A DNA stretch of 64,000 bases from Verrucomicrobiota bacterium (GTDB lineage Bacteria; Verrucomicrobiota; Verrucomicrobiia; CAIQCK01): contig JACRQF010000013.1 of assembly GCA_016222825.1 (NCBI GenBank), positions 124,001-188,000 of the forward strand, written 5' to 3'. Positions 31,636 through 41,447 of this stretch are shown piece after piece (position 1 is the first letter of the stretch; the number at the start of each line of letters is the position of its first letter). Below the pieces are notes generated by a model. The model was given only the letters and a program-made list of their open reading frames with translations, made no database searches and was not told where the DNA came from. Position numbers and translations under genes: made by a program.

Positions 31636-33081
31636 ATGCACCCACTGGCGAAAATCTCCGACGTGCTTTGGGAACTGCCGCAGACCTACAAGGCGGGCAT
31701 GCGGGTGCCCGGCCACATCTATGCGAGCGAGCCGATGCTGAGCCGCATCGTCGGCGATAACTGTCTGGAGCAGGTGGCCAACGTCGCCTGTCTGCCGGGC
31801 ATCCAATCCTACTCGCTGGCCATGCCCGACATCCACTGGGGCTATGGTTTTCCCATCGGTGGCGTGGCGGCGACCGCGCCGGACGAAGGCGGCGTCATCT
31901 CGCCGGGCGGCGTGGGCTATGACATCAACTGCGGCGTGCGCCTGATGCGGACGAATCTGACGCAGGAGGAAGTCGCACCGAAGGTTCACGATCTTGTCGC
32001 CCAGCTTTTCCGCGACATCCCGTGCGGGTTGGGCGAGAAGAGCGATTTGCGACTCGGACGTGACGAAGAACGCAAAGTGCTCTCGCAAGGCGCGCGTTGG
32101 GCCGTGACGCACGGTTTCGGTTCGCCGGAAGACGTTGATTTCATTGAAGAGAGCGGCTGCATGGCTGAAGCGGAGTCGTCGGGCATCACCGAGCGCGCGC
32201 TCGAGCGCGGCGCGGGGCAGGTGGGCAGTCTCGGCAGCGGCAACCATTTTCTGGAGGTGCAGGTCACTGAAGAGATTTACGACGAGACTGCCGCCGCCAC
32301 GATGGGTCTGTTCCTCGGCGGCATCACGGTGATGATTCACTGCGGTTCGCGCGGGTTTGGTTATCAGGTCTGCGACGACTATCTGCGTGTGCTGGGGCGC
32401 GCGCCGGAGAAATACGGATTCCACCTGCCCGACCGCCAGCTTGCCAGCGCGCCGATCAAATCTCCTGAAGGCCAGGAGTATCTGGCGGCCATGCGTTGCG
32501 CGGCGAACTACGCGTTTGCCAACCGACAGGTGCTGGGGAGCAAGGCGGAGCGGGCGTTCCTGCACGCGCTGAGAATTTCGCCGGCGGCGCTGGGAATGCA
32601 GTTGGTTTATGACGTGCCGCACAACACCGCGAAGTTCGAGGAGCACGTCGTCAATGGCCGCTTGCGCCGCGTCTGCGTGCATCGCAAGGGCGCGACGCGC
32701 TCTTTTCCGCCGCATCATCCGCTGGTGCCGCCGCGTTACCGCGCCATCGGCCAGCCGGTGCTGGTGCCGGGCGACATGGGGCGGTATTCGTTTGTGCTCG
32801 TGGGGCGTCAGGAGGCGATGGAGCAGTCGTTCGGCACGGTTTGCCACGGCGCGGGCCGGGTGATGAGCCGCAGCCAGGCGAAACGCGAGTTGAGTTTCGA
32901 GCAGCTCCGCCGTGACATGGAGCAGCGCGGCGTGGTAATGATGGCGCGCGGCCGAGGCACGGCAGTCGAAGAAGCGTCGGCGGCCTACAAGGACGTGGCT
33001 GAGGTCGTGAACGTGGTGGACAGCGCGGGTCTGGCGAAGAAGGTGTGCCGCCTGCGCCCGATAGGAGTTGTGAAAGGCTAA
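31636..33081 (+). CDS. rtcB: RNA ligase RtcB (3'-phosphate/5'-OH)
   Basis: 481 residues. GTP-dependent ligase joining 2',3'-cyclic or 3'-phosphate to 5'-OH ends. Motifs: MPDIHWGYGFPIGGVAA, GVGYDINCGVRLMR (metal Cys near residue 98), GSLGSGNHFLEVQ near 197, IHCGSRGFGYQV and HRKGATRSFPP near 350 with the guanylylated His. The ATG at 31636 (MHPLAKISDVLWELPQ) is preferred over an in-frame TTG at 31600. Coupling to archease supports an active ligase for RNA repair. Confidence 0.95.
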   Translation: MHPLAKISDVLWELPQTYKAGMRVPGHIYASEPMLSRIVGDNCLEQVANVACLPGIQSYSLAMPDIHWGYGFPIGGVAATAPDEGGVISPGGVGYDINCGVRLMRTNLTQEEVAPKVHDLVAQLFRDIPCGLGEKSDLRLGRDEERKVLSQGARWAVTHGFGSPEDVDFIEESGCMAEAESSGITERALERGAGQVGSLGSGNHFLEVQVTEEIYDETAAATMGLFLGGITVMIHCGSRGFGYQVCDDYLRVLGRAPEKYGFHLPDRQLASAPIKSPEGQEYLAAMRCAANYAFANRQVLGSKAERAFLHALRISPAALGMQLVYDVPHNTAKFEEHVVNGRLRRVCVHRKGATRSFPPHHPLVPPRYRAIGQPVLVPGDMGRYSFVLVGRQEAMEQSFGTVCHGAGRVMSRSQAKRELSFEQLRRDMEQRGVVMMARGRGTAVEEASAAYKDVAEVVNVVDSAGLAKKVCRLRPIGVVKG

Positions 33082-33124
33082 CCGGAGCGCGGCCAGCCGC
33101 CACGTGGCAGAGCGCGGCTTTTTC

Positions 33125-33745
33125 ATGAATATCACGGACCCAACTTCGTCAAAAGCGGCAGAAACGATGGAGCCGAGCCAGCCAAGCGATGCCGAGTTGG
33201 TGCTCCGCTCCCAGCGCGGCGAGATGGCCGCCTTTGAGGAACTCGTGAATCGGTATCGTGAAAAAGTATATGGTCTGGCCTACGGCATGGCCCGCAATGA
33301 ACCCGACGCGCAGGACATCCGGCAGGAAACCTTCGTGAAAGCGTGGCACTCCATTGACCGGTTTCGTGGCCAGTCGGCGTTTTACACCTGGCTGTATCGG
33401 ATCACGACGAATCTGGCGATTGACATGATGCGAAAGAAGTCGCGCGCCCTGACGGTTCCGCTCGACACGCCGGAAGGAGCGCGACCGATCGAGGTCCAGA
33501 TGGCTGACGGACCCAAGGGCCGTCTGCCGTCGGATGAAGCGCAGCGCAGCGATTTGCGGCTGGCGATTGACCGGGCGATGGCGGAGTTGTCGCCGGAACA
33601 CCGCGCGGTGGTGTTGCTGAAGGATTTTGAAGGCATGGAGTATAAAGACATAGCGAAGGTCGTTGGATGCTCGATGGGCACGGTGATGTCGCGGCTGTTC
33701 TACGCGCGCCGCCACCTGCAACGACTGCTGAAGGACGAGTTATGA
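33125..33745 (+). CDS. ECF-type RNA polymerase sigma factor
   Basis: 206 residues. Region 2 has FEELVNRYREKVYGLAYGMA, ARNEPDAQDIRQETFVKAWH and SAFYTWLYRITTNLAIDMMR; region 4 has LSPEHRAVVLLKDFEGMEYK, and SMGTVMSRLFYARR is the recognition helix. The ATG at 33125 is chosen over a GTG at 33104 because the latter lies in a repeat-like GAGCGCGGC sequence. It lies 43 bp after rtcB and overlaps the anti-sigma gene by four bases. Confidence 0.93.
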   Translation: MNITDPTSSKAAETMEPSQPSDAELVLRSQRGEMAAFEELVNRYREKVYGLAYGMARNEPDAQDIRQETFVKAWHSIDRFRGQSAFYTWLYRITTNLAIDMMRKKSRALTVPLDTPEGARPIEVQMADGPKGRLPSDEAQRSDLRLAIDRAMAELSPEHRAVVLLKDFEGMEYKDIAKVVGCSMGTVMSRLFYARRHLQRLLKDEL

Positions 33746-34365
33746 AGTGCGCCTGGTATCAACGATGGCTGACAGCGTCGGCGGATGACGAACTCACCGG
33801 CTGGCGCGACGTTTGGCTGCGCCGGCACGTCGCCGGCTGCGCGCGATGCGCCGCGGAGCTTGCCGGGTTGCGGCGGATTCGCGAACTCGTCGCGGGCCAG
33901 AAGGCGCACTACGTCGGCAAGCTGGACGATCAGTTTTTCTGGCAGCGGTTGCGAGCGCAGTTGCAGGTGCCGCCGCAGCCTGAGCCGGAGCCGGATGGCG
34001 AGTTGGTCATGGCTTACAGTTATCGCCAGAAGAAGGAACCGCACGAATCGGCTGGCGCGGCCTTTTGGGGATTGTTCCGAACGCGTTGGTTGGCGTGGGG
34101 CGCTGTCGGTGTGGCTTTGCTGGCTGCGACGCTGGTCGGCGTTCATCTGGTCCGTGCGCCGCAAGAGGGTTTGCTTGGCGTTCATGTCCCGCTCTTGCCG
34201 CCGCCGGGGCAGAGCCAGGTGCATTTTACCGAAGTGAAGTCCGCGAAAGACACGTGGGCGAGTGTCGTGAAGTTCGATCAGCCGGATGTGGATATTGCCG
34301 TCATTTGGGTTGATGGGATGCCCTATATGGGAAAGGACTTGAAGCACCCAGGCGATGAGCTGTGA
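33742..34365 (+). CDS. membrane anti-sigma factor with zinc-finger motif
   Basis: 207 residues. The N-terminus (MKCAWYQRWLTASADDELTG) leads to the zf-HC2/ZAS motif LRRHVAGCARCAAEL (HxxxCxxC). One membrane helix lies near residues 121-138 (WLAWGAVGVALLAATLVGV), with a periplasmic C-terminus. This is the arrangement of anti-sigma factors that hold an ECF sigma at the membrane. It overlaps the sigma gene by ATGA. Confidence 0.85.
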   Translation: MKCAWYQRWLTASADDELTGWRDVWLRRHVAGCARCAAELAGLRRIRELVAGQKAHYVGKLDDQFFWQRLRAQLQVPPQPEPEPDGELVMAYSYRQKKEPHESAGAAFWGLFRTRWLAWGAVGVALLAATLVGVHLVRAPQEGLLGVHVPLLPPPGQSQVHFTEVKSAKDTWASVVKFDQPDVDIAVIWVDGMPYMGKDLKHPGDEL

Positions 34366-34378
34366 ACCTTTGAAAGCA

Positions 34379-34813
34379 ATGACTCGAATACAGGTCTGGA
34401 TGCTCGCGGCTGGGGCGCTCGCGATGACTGAGCCCTTTGTCGAGGCGGGACAAGTGACTGCGCGGCTGATTTACGCGACCAACACGCCGAGTCCGGGCGG
34501 AGACAAGAGTCTGCAATCAGCCGAGCCGCGCCTGGCCAAGGCGTTCGGCTGGCGCGAATACCAGCTTCTATCACAAACGAGTTCGCGGCTGAGCGAAGGG
34601 GAGGTCCGCCAACTGGACTTGGGCCGCAAGCTGTCGCTGCGCGTCAAGCTGCTGAAGGAAACGAAACCCACTTACTTCATGAGGTGCCAGTTGCTGCGTG
34701 AGGACAAGGAGCTTCTGCAAACATCCGTCACGATGAGCAGCGGCAGCGCCTACTTCATCACCGGGCCGGAATGTGACAACGGGCAGTTGCTTATTTCGGT
34801 TGCCATCCGCTGA
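34379..34813 (+). CDS. secreted protein of unknown function
   Basis: 144 residues from MTRIQVWMLAAGALAMTEPF, a probable signal peptide cleaved near VEAG. The mature part is beta-rich and ends FITGPECDNGQLLISVAIR. Its position 13 bp after the sigma/anti-sigma pair suggests the same operon and a sensor or target role, unproven. A start at 34355, overlapping the anti-sigma stop, is possible. Confidence 0.6.
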   Translation: MTRIQVWMLAAGALAMTEPFVEAGQVTARLIYATNTPSPGGDKSLQSAEPRLAKAFGWREYQLLSQTSSRLSEGEVRQLDLGRKLSLRVKLLKETKPTYFMRCQLLREDKELLQTSVTMSSGSAYFITGPECDNGQLLISVAIR

Positions 34814-34836
34814 CGGGCGCTTATCGTGGAGCCGTC

Positions 34837-35292
34837 ATGACGCCAACACTGTTCGATAAGATCCAGGCCGATCTCAAGCAGGCGATGCTGTCCAAGGATG
34901 CCCTGCGCACTTCTGTGCTGCGGTTGCTTGTTTCCGCCGCGCGTTACTACCAAGAGGAGAAATCCCTGAAGGCGCTCGCCGATGAAGACATCCTCCAGGT
35001 GTTGAAACGGCAGGTCAAGCAACGCCGTGATTCCATCGAGAGCTTCGCAGCGGCCAACCGCTCGGACATGGCTGAGAAGGAACGGCAGGAACTTGCGATC
35101 TTGGAGGGCTACCTGCCGCAACAGATGTCGGAGGCGGAGATCACCGCGCTTGTGAAAGCTGCCATTGCCGAGACCGGCGCCGCCTCCAAAGCGCAAGCGG
35201 GCTTGGTCATGAAGGCTGTGATGCCGAAGCTTCAAGGCCGCGCAGATGGCAAGCTGGTGAACCAGACCGTGATGAAGCTTCTGGGAGCGTGA
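34837..35292 (+). CDS. yqeY: GatB/YqeY domain protein
   Basis: 151 residues. The whole chain fits the YqeY family: helical N-terminal half (LRTSVLRLLVSAARYYQ, VKQRRDSIESF) and the C-terminal GatB-type tail domain (LEGYLPQQMSEAEI, AGLVMKAVMPKLQGRADGKL). Related to the tRNA-binding tail of GatB, but its exact role is unknown. Convergent with ispD across 34 bp. Confidence 0.92.
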   Translation: MTPTLFDKIQADLKQAMLSKDALRTSVLRLLVSAARYYQEEKSLKALADEDILQVLKRQVKQRRDSIESFAAANRSDMAEKERQELAILEGYLPQQMSEAEITALVKAAIAETGAASKAQAGLVMKAVMPKLQGRADGKLVNQTVMKLLGA

Positions 35293-35326
35293 CCATCCCC
35301 GGCGGTTTCCCCGCGCCGGTCCAGCC

Positions 35327-36079
35327 TCAGCGGAAGTTCTTCTCGATGTTTCGCCCGAAGTAGAAAGTCCCCGTCGGCACCGTCATCGGCTCGGCCGTGA
35401 TTTTCGCCGGCAACAACACGCCGGCAATGCTGAGGTCGGCGGGCGTGGTCACCTTGAGATTCGTCGGGAGGCTCTCCACGATATGCACCGGCTCGCCAAG
35501 CAACTCCACCGCTGAAGCGTCGTCCGTGACGTGCGCGTTCTTCTCGATCACGTTGCGGTAGGCGCGCATGATCAGGTCGTAGCGAAACGCCTGCGGCGTC
35601 TGCACCGCCCACAGCCGGTCCCGCGGCACCGTCGAAATAATACGCCCTTCGTCATCCACTTCCTTGATCGTGTCCGCGATCTTGCACGCCGCGATGCCGC
35701 TGCCGAACTCGCGGGCCGATTGGATGGTCTGGTTGATAAGCACATCCGACACGCAAGGCCGCGCGCCGTCATGGATCAAAACGATGTCAGCGCCCTTCGG
35801 CAGCGCCTCCAGGCCGTTCCACACCGAGTTCTGCCGCTCCGCGCCGCCGATGACAATCTGCCGGACCTTGGAAATCCTGTAGTCCCGTGTGACGGCCTGG
35901 AAGTCTCCCCGCGCGTCGGCGCGCACGACGAGGTTGATGTGCTTCACCGCCTGGCAGTTCTGGAACTTCATCAGCGTGTGCGCGATGATCGGCACCTCGC
36001 CCAGCTTGAGGAAGAGCTTGTCCACTCCCTTGCCCATGCGGGAGCTTCTGCCGCCTGCAACAATGACCGCTGCTATCAT
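35327..36079 (-). CDS. ispD: 2-C-methyl-D-erythritol 4-phosphate cytidylyltransferase
   Basis: 250 residues. Third step of the MEP isoprenoid pathway (CTP + MEP to CDP-ME). Motifs: VIVAGGRSSRMG with KLFLKLGEVPI, GGAERQNSVWNGL, VLIHDGARPCVS, VQTPQAFRYD and VTDDASAVELLG, then LKVTTPADL. The protein runs about 15 residues past the usual end. Next to clpC on the same strand. Confidence 0.94.
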   Translation of the reverse strand: MIAAVIVAGGRSSRMGKGVDKLFLKLGEVPIIAHTLMKFQNCQAVKHINLVVRADARGDFQAVTRDYRISKVRQIVIGGAERQNSVWNGLEALPKGADIVLIHDGARPCVSDVLINQTIQSAREFGSGIAACKIADTIKEVDDEGRIISTVPRDRLWAVQTPQAFRYDLIMRAYRNVIEKNAHVTDDASAVELLGEPVHIVESLPTNLKVTTPADLSIAGVLLPAKITAEPMTVPTGTFYFGRNIEKNFR

Positions 36080-36165
36080 AAAAATGTGTTTCCCGGTCTA
36101 TACAACTTTTGCCCCGTGAGTGACAATACTCCTGCCTTGAAAGTGAGAGCCACCGTCGCCCGTTG

Positions 36166-38622
36166 CTAAGAAGCCTGGCCGGCCAGTTGCTGGAAAGTCA
36201 GCTTGCCGTCGCCGACGGCAATCTCGATCACGTCGGTGCCCTTCAGCCCGCCGCGGATGAGTTCTTCAGCCAGCGGCTCCTCGAGGAAACGCTCGACCGC
36301 CCGGCGCAACGGCCGCGCGCCCAACGCGGGGTCGTAGCCTTTTTCGATCAGGAACGCCTTCGCCGCGTCCGACAGGTGGATGCGGATGTCCTTGTATTTC
36401 AGCCGCGCGCAAACTTTCTCGACTTCAATCTCGATGATCTTGGCCATGTCCGCCTTGGTCAGTGAGCGGAAGACGATGACGTCGTCGAGGCGGTTGAGGA
36501 ACTCCGGCCGGAAGACCCGCTTGGCCTCGTCCGTGAGCTTCTCTTTCATCGTCTCGTAGGTTTGCGCCTCGCTGGAGGCGGCGAAGCCCATCGTCGTGCC
36601 CTTGCGAATCACGTCCGCGCCGACGTTGGAGGTCATGATGATGACCGTGTTGCGGAAATCCACCGTCCGGCCGAGGCTGTCGGTCAGCTTGCCGTCCTCC
36701 AACACCTGAAGCAGCATGTTCAGCACGTCCGGGTGCGCCTTCTCGATCTCGTCGAACAGCACCACCGAATACGGCCGCCGCCGCACGCGTTCCGTAAGCT
36801 GGCCGCCTTCCTCGTAGCCGACGTAGCCCGGCGGCGAGCCGACGAGCCGCGACGCGTTGAACTTCTCCATGTATTCGGACATGTCCAATTGGATCAGCGC
36901 GTCCTGGTTGCCGAACAAAAATTCCGCCAGCGCCTTTGCCAGCAGGCTCTTGCCGACGCCGGTGGGGCCGAGAAAGATGAACGAGCCGATAGGCCGCCGC
37001 GGGTCCTTGAGGTCCGCGCGCGAACGCCGCATCGCCTTGCTGATGGAACCGCAGGCTTCGTCCTGGCCGATTACGACCTTCTTCAGCTCCACCTCCATCT
37101 GGAGCAGTTTCTCGGTCTCGCTCTTCTCCATGCGGCTCAGCGGCACGCCGGTCCACTTGGAAACCACGTGAAGAATGTCCTCTTCCGTGATGACCGCCTG
37201 CTTCTCATCGCTGCGCTCGCGCCATTGCGCCAGGGTTTTCTCCAGCCGCTCCTTCGCCTGCTTCTCCTTGTCGCGAAGCGCCGCCGCGCCCTCAAAATCC
37301 TGCGCCTGAATGGCCTTCTCCTTCTGCTTCTTCACCTCGGCCACTTCCTTTTCCAGGTCTTGAAACTCCGGCGGCCGGGTCATGGACTTGATCCGCACGC
37401 GCGCGCCGGCCTCGTCCATCACGTCAATCGCCTTGTCCGGTAGGAAGCGGCCCGACAGGTAACGGTCCGACAACCGCACCGCGGCTTCGAGCGCCTCGTC
37501 ACCGAGCTTCGCGTGATGGTGCTCCTCGTATTTCGGCCGCAGCCCTTTCAAAATCTCGATGGCTTCATCCACGCTCGGCGCGTTCACCATTACCGTCTGG
37601 AACCGCCGTTCCAGCGCGGCGTCCTTCTCGATATACTTGCGATACTCCGTCATCGTCGTCGCGCCGATGCACTGCAACTCGCCGCGAGAGAGGGCGGGCT
37701 TGATGATGTTCGCCGCGTCCATCGCGCCCTCCGCCGAGCCGGCGCCGACGATCGTGTGCAGCTCGTCCAGGAACATGATCACGTTCTTGGCGCGCCGGAT
37801 CTCGTCCATGACGGCCTTGATGCGCTCCTCGAACTGCCCGCGATACTTCGTGCCCGCCACCATGAGCGCCATGTCCAGCATGATGACGCGCTTCTCGCGG
37901 AGAATCTCCGGCACGTTGCCCTTGACGATCTCCTGCGCGAGACCCTCGACGATGGCCGTCTTGCCGACGCCCGCCTCGCCGATCAACACCGGGTTGTTCT
38001 TCGTGCGGCGGCAGAGAATCTGCATCACCCGCTCGATCTCGTTCTTCCGCCCGATGACCGGGTCCAGCTCGCCCTTGCGGGCGAACTCCGTCAGGTCGCG
38101 CCCAAACGCCGTCAGGGCCGGCGTCTTCGAGCTTTTCTTCTCGCCCGGCTCGGCTTGGCCGGCCTCGCCCTCCGGCGGCGGCTGGAAATTCGGGTCAAGC
38201 TCCTTGAGGATTTCGTTGCGGGTGCGCTCGATGTCCACTTCCAGGTTCTTCAGGACGCGCGCCGCGACGCCGTCGCCTTCGCGCAACAGGCCGAGCAGGA
38301 TGTGCTCGGTGCCGACGTAGGAATGGTTCAGCGCGCGCGCCTCTTTGCCCGCCAGCGCCAGCACCTTCTTCACGCGCGGCGTGAATGGAATGCTGCCGGC
38401 CTGCTTCATCTCCGGCCCGGTGCCAACCTGCTTCTCCACCTCGAGCCGGACCGTATCCAGGTCGAGGTTCATCTTTTGGAGCACGTTCACCGCGACGCCC
38501 TGTCCGAGCTTAATGAGGCCCAGCAACAGGTGCTCCGTGCCCACGTAGTTGTGGTTAAAACGCTCCGCCTCCTTGCGCGCCAGGCTCAAAGCCTGCTGCG
38601 CGCGGGGCGTGAAATTGCTCAT
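36166..38622 (-). CDS. clpC: ATP-dependent Clp protease ATPase ClpC
   Basis: 818 residues from [20 protein letters not shown]. Two Clp-N repeats (1-~145), first AAA+ module with [15 protein letters not shown] near 215, a UVR/M-type coiled region ([20 protein letters not shown] near 420), and a second module with [20 protein letters not shown] near 550. It unfolds substrates for ClpP, and in Firmicutes it recognises phospho-arginine marked by McsB, whose gene lies 3.4 kb away with mcsA. An alternative start lies 12 bases upstream (MIEGMSNF). No ctsR or clpP is in the window. Confidence 0.94.
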   Translation of the reverse strand: MSNFTPRAQQALSLARKEAERFNHNYVGTEHLLLGLIKLGQGVAVNVLQKMNLDLDTVRLEVEKQVGTGPEMKQAGSIPFTPRVKKVLALAGKEARALNHSYVGTEHILLGLLREGDGVAARVLKNLEVDIERTRNEILKELDPNFQPPPEGEAGQAEPGEKKSSKTPALTAFGRDLTEFARKGELDPVIGRKNEIERVMQILCRRTKNNPVLIGEAGVGKTAIVEGLAQEIVKGNVPEILREKRVIMLDMALMVAGTKYRGQFEERIKAVMDEIRRAKNVIMFLDELHTIVGAGSAEGAMDAANIIKPALSRGELQCIGATTMTEYRKYIEKDAALERRFQTVMVNAPSVDEAIEILKGLRPKYEEHHHAKLGDEALEAAVRLSDRYLSGRFLPDKAIDVMDEAGARVRIKSMTRPPEFQDLEKEVAEVKKQKEKAIQAQDFEGAAALRDKEKQAKERLEKTLAQWRERSDEKQAVITEEDILHVVSKWTGVPLSRMEKSETEKLLQMEVELKKVVIGQDEACGSISKAMRRSRADLKDPRRPIGSFIFLGPTGVGKSLLAKALAEFLFGNQDALIQLDMSEYMEKFNASRLVGSPPGYVGYEEGGQLTERVRRRPYSVVLFDEIEKAHPDVLNMLLQVLEDGKLTDSLGRTVDFRNTVIIMTSNVGADVIRKGTTMGFAASSEAQTYETMKEKLTDEAKRVFRPEFLNRLDDVIVFRSLTKADMAKIIEIEVEKVCARLKYKDIRIHLSDAAKAFLIEKGYDPALGARPLRRAVERFLEEPLAEELIRGGLKGTDVIEIAVGDGKLTFQQLAGQAS

Positions 38623-38755
38623 TCCTTCAATCATGTGCGTATGGAGTATATCGTTCCAGCCGCGCAAATCTAAAGCCCTTTCGACGCGATTGTCAACGAA
38701 CCTGCGAGCCTGCGGAGGCGGTGTGGGCAGAGCGGGACAGACGAGATGCATCGCG

Positions 38756-39113
38756 CAAGTGCGCGACAGCGCCGACGGCACCGGGCGCGTCGTTGTCTTG
38801 ACCGATGCGACCGAACAAGGGCCGTTCACTGTGGCCGCTGGGCCACAAGGCCCCGTCGGTGCCGCAGGCGGACCCGGAGTTCAAGGAGATCCAGGGCCAG
38901 CAGGTTCGCCCGGAAATGACGGCGCGCAAGGACCGGCCGGCCCGCCAGGAGATGTGAGCGCGCAGCAACTCAACGACGCGATCAACGGCACGGCGAGGAA
39001 TCCCGCGAGCATCGGCCCGTTCACCGGCGACTTCAGCGAGAACCCCCACGCAGAGCGAGATGCGCGCCTTCCGCGATTGGGCGAACGCTTTCTTCGGCGC
39101 GACGGCGAGGTGA
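38756..39113 (+). pseudogene. collagen-like protein remnant with frameshift
   Basis: The frame reads GRVVVLTDATEQGPFTVAAG, then a Gly-X-Y segment (GPQGPVGAAGGPGVQGDPGP and continuing), then DVSAQQLNDAINGTARNP. At the CCCCC run (39043-39047) coding continues in the next frame as TQSEMRAFRDWANAFFGATA and stops at 39111-39113, which implies one extra C. No convincing start codon or N-terminus is present. It looks like the C-terminal part of a collagen-like protein related in style to the intact one at 27589-28347. Confidence 0.55.
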
Positions 39114-39133
39114 GAAAACGCCGCGGGGTGGAG

Positions 39134-39246
39134 TCAGAAAGGAGGGGTGGCTGTCGGGCGACAGCCTTCCGACCCCGGCCCCGCGGCTAAAACCGACCCC
39201 TACGGCTCCCGCCGAGCCGTAGGGGTAAAAGGAAACCTCCTTTCTG
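39134..39246. repeat. nested inverted-repeat element
   Basis: CAGAAAGGAGG (39134-39144) and CCTCCTTTCTG (39236-39246) are perfect 11-bp inverted ends. They enclose GGCTGTCG-GG-CGACAGCC and a 12-bp hairpin (39197-39225), giving a three-stem structure. Confidence 0.8.
39197..39225 (-). terminator. terminator of the minus-strand secreted-protein gene
   Basis: A perfect 12-bp stem CCCCTACGGCTC/GAGCCGTAGGGG with a 5-nt loop, 53 bp past the stop codon at 39278. Reading on the minus strand it is followed by TCGGTTTT. Confidence 0.6.
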
Positions 39247-39277
39247 TCATCAGCTTCAAGTCATTCTTGCGATGACT

Positions 39278-40966
39278 TCACTTGGCCAAGTGGTTTCTGG
39301 CCCAAACGCTCTGGATGCCGTTGTCGAAAGCTTCGTTCAGGTCGGTGACGAGATCGTTCAGGTTGGGGAGGGTCATGCCCGCCGGGAGCAGGCCGTCACC
39401 CAACGCCGCTTCGGCGATGGCCAGCGCCTGCGCCACGGTCAGGTTGTCCAGCGGTGTGCCGGTGCCGACGATGCGCATCGCCCCAACCGGGCCGCCGGGG
39501 CCGACGGTGACTCCCGCCGCGCTGAAGTCCACGTTGATGCGCAACGCGGTGACTTGTCCGCCGAAGACACCCGCCGACGTGCTGGTCGGGTCAACAAGGC
39601 TGGCCGTCAGCGCCGCCGGCGGACCTCCTGCTGGCAGATAGGCTCTGACCGCAGCGGCCGACGTGAAGCGTAGCGTGCAGCCGCTGCCTAACACGAGATC
39701 GTTGGGATAAACGGCGGCGAAGCTGGCCGCGAGGATGGAGGCGGGGTTGTTGCCTCGAGGCGTGGCGCCCCATCCGCCCTGCGTGTAGCTGTAGAACGTG
39801 CCGTCCGGCAGGATCTCCGGGTCGCCGCCGTTGTCACCAGGAATCGGAACGCAACTTTGCGACATCAAGTCCAGGGCGGGAACGAGCCGGATGCAGGTAT
39901 AGACCGGTTCGTAGATAGGCAGGCCGTTGACGTCGTAGCCGACGAGGCGCTGGCCGGTGACGATGGCCACGGAATATTCGACGCCTTGCAGGCGCGCGAT
40001 GTTGCAGGCTTCGCCGCCGTCGGCGCCGCCGCTGGCCGGCACGGTGACGCGGCGCTGCACGGATTGGGAGATGACCTCGACCTGCGCGCCGTTGCCGATG
40101 TCGGTGACGACCGGGCCGAGCGTGACGGTGCCGGTGGAGGTAATCTCATCGTCGCGCAAAAGGACGGAATCGTTGACGGTGAAGGCCGCGGGCACGGCGC
40201 AGGTCAACCGCGTCGGCACGCTGCGCACCTTCCTCTCGTCGGCGTCAATGACGCCGTTGCCGTTGATGTCAATGTTCGAGCTGACGGAGCCGCTGCCACC
40301 CCGCGCGCCGGCGTTGCCGAACGAAACGATGATCTCGATCCGCGCGAGCGTTCCGGCTGGAAGCGCAAGGAGGGCGTTGTTGAACTTGGCGGAGAAGAGC
40401 AGGTTCACCGCCTGGCCGGGCGCGAGAGAGACTTGGGGCGTGAGCGAGAACGCGGTGTTGTTGTCGGCGTCCATGAACTCCAGCGGACCGGAGGCCGTGT
40501 TTTCCGAGAATGAACCCAACCCTTCGGCGCTGGCCTGCGGGCTGATTCGCGCGAACGTCGCCGCGTCGCCCTGCGTGGCGTCGGCGATGTCTGAAGAGAT
40601 GGTCACCCACTTGTTGCCCGCGCCGGACTTTCCGACGGTCCGTTGCAGGTTCACGACGATGTTGCCGATGGTAGCTGGAGCGGAGCCGGAGTTTTGAACG
40701 CGCACGAAGCCGTTGGCCGCGAGTGTCAACGTCGTTGCACTGCCACGAGTCGCCGACACGCTCCAGAGCACGCGGCTTTGCTCGGCGTCCCAAGCGCCGG
40801 TCTTCTGCAGACTCCAATCAACGACGCGGTAGTTGGCCAGCGTGGCATCGCTGCCCAGAAGAGTGATGCTTGCCTGCTGGGCAAACAGCGAGCCGCTCAT
40901 CAATAGGAGCGCCATCGTTGAAACCGCGACAACGCGCCGCGCGCCACCATGATACATGCTTCCCAT
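39278..40966 (-). CDS. large secreted protein with EF-hand/dockerin-like loop
   Basis: 562 residues. Signal peptide RRVVAVSTMALLLMSGSLFA, cleaved before QQASITLLG. The mature protein is beta-rich and Ser/Gly/Ala-rich, with a Ca2+-binding-like loop DINGNGVIDADE near residue 230. Four cysteines are spaced through the middle. No enzymatic motif is recognised. Divergent from the Flp pilin gene across about 480 bp; an extracellular or surface role is likely. The exact start could be one of several Met/Val codons. Confidence 0.75.
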   Translation of the reverse strand: MGSMYHGGARRVVAVSTMALLLMSGSLFAQQASITLLGSDATLANYRVVDWSLQKTGAWDAEQSRVLWSVSATRGSATTLTLAANGFVRVQNSGSAPATIGNIVVNLQRTVGKSGAGNKWVTISSDIADATQGDAATFARISPQASAEGLGSFSENTASGPLEFMDADNNTAFSLTPQVSLAPGQAVNLLFSAKFNNALLALPAGTLARIEIIVSFGNAGARGGSGSVSSNIDINGNGVIDADERKVRSVPTRLTCAVPAAFTVNDSVLLRDDEITSTGTVTLGPVVTDIGNGAQVEVISQSVQRRVTVPASGGADGGEACNIARLQGVEYSVAIVTGQRLVGYDVNGLPIYEPVYTCIRLVPALDLMSQSCVPIPGDNGGDPEILPDGTFYSYTQGGWGATPRGNNPASILAASFAAVYPNDLVLGSGCTLRFTSAAAVRAYLPAGGPPAALTASLVDPTSTSAGVFGGQVTALRINVDFSAAGVTVGPGGPVGAMRIVGTGTPLDNLTVAQALAIAEAALGDGLLPAGMTLPNLNDLVTDLNEAFDNGIQSVWARNHLAK

Positions 40967-40969
40967 CAC

Positions 40970-41447
40970 GAACCTGCCTTTCCTTGTTTTTTGCGAACGC
41001 GCCTTGCCCGCGCCCGTCTGCTGTTTTTAGTGCAAGGGCTGCGACCAGTGAGAGGCAGGCTGCGTGCCAAGCATGTCGAGGATGCAAGCAGGGACACCGC
41101 CGAAAACAGTTTTAGCGCGGGATTACTGCGAAAAAACGAACCAGAACGCTGTTCGGCTGACCGCGCCAGGCTGGAGGCGGTTGCATTTCTGACGGGCATT
41201 GTCATTGCAGCCGCAATGCGAATGACACCAGTTCAGGGGGAGCGGTTCGGACGGAAGAACTCCTGACAGCGCCTTTCTTCATTCCTGACATGACAGACAT
41301 CGCGAATTTTGCAAGACTGACCGCGTTAAGTGAGAGTGGTCTTGTGCCAAAGAACTGTGAGTGAGAAGTGACTGAGGAGCTGCAAACGGAATCGAACTCA
41401 CACGCAAGACTGGAAGAAAACCAAACATAGAAGATAGGAGAGTCCCT
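40970..41447. other. gene-free divergent intergenic region
   Basis: About 480 bp between the minus-strand secreted protein and the plus-strand pilin. No open frame with protein-like composition, hairpin or convincing -35/-10 or -24/-12 promoter was found, apart from AGGAG (41436-41440) serving the pilin start. Confidence 0.6.
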
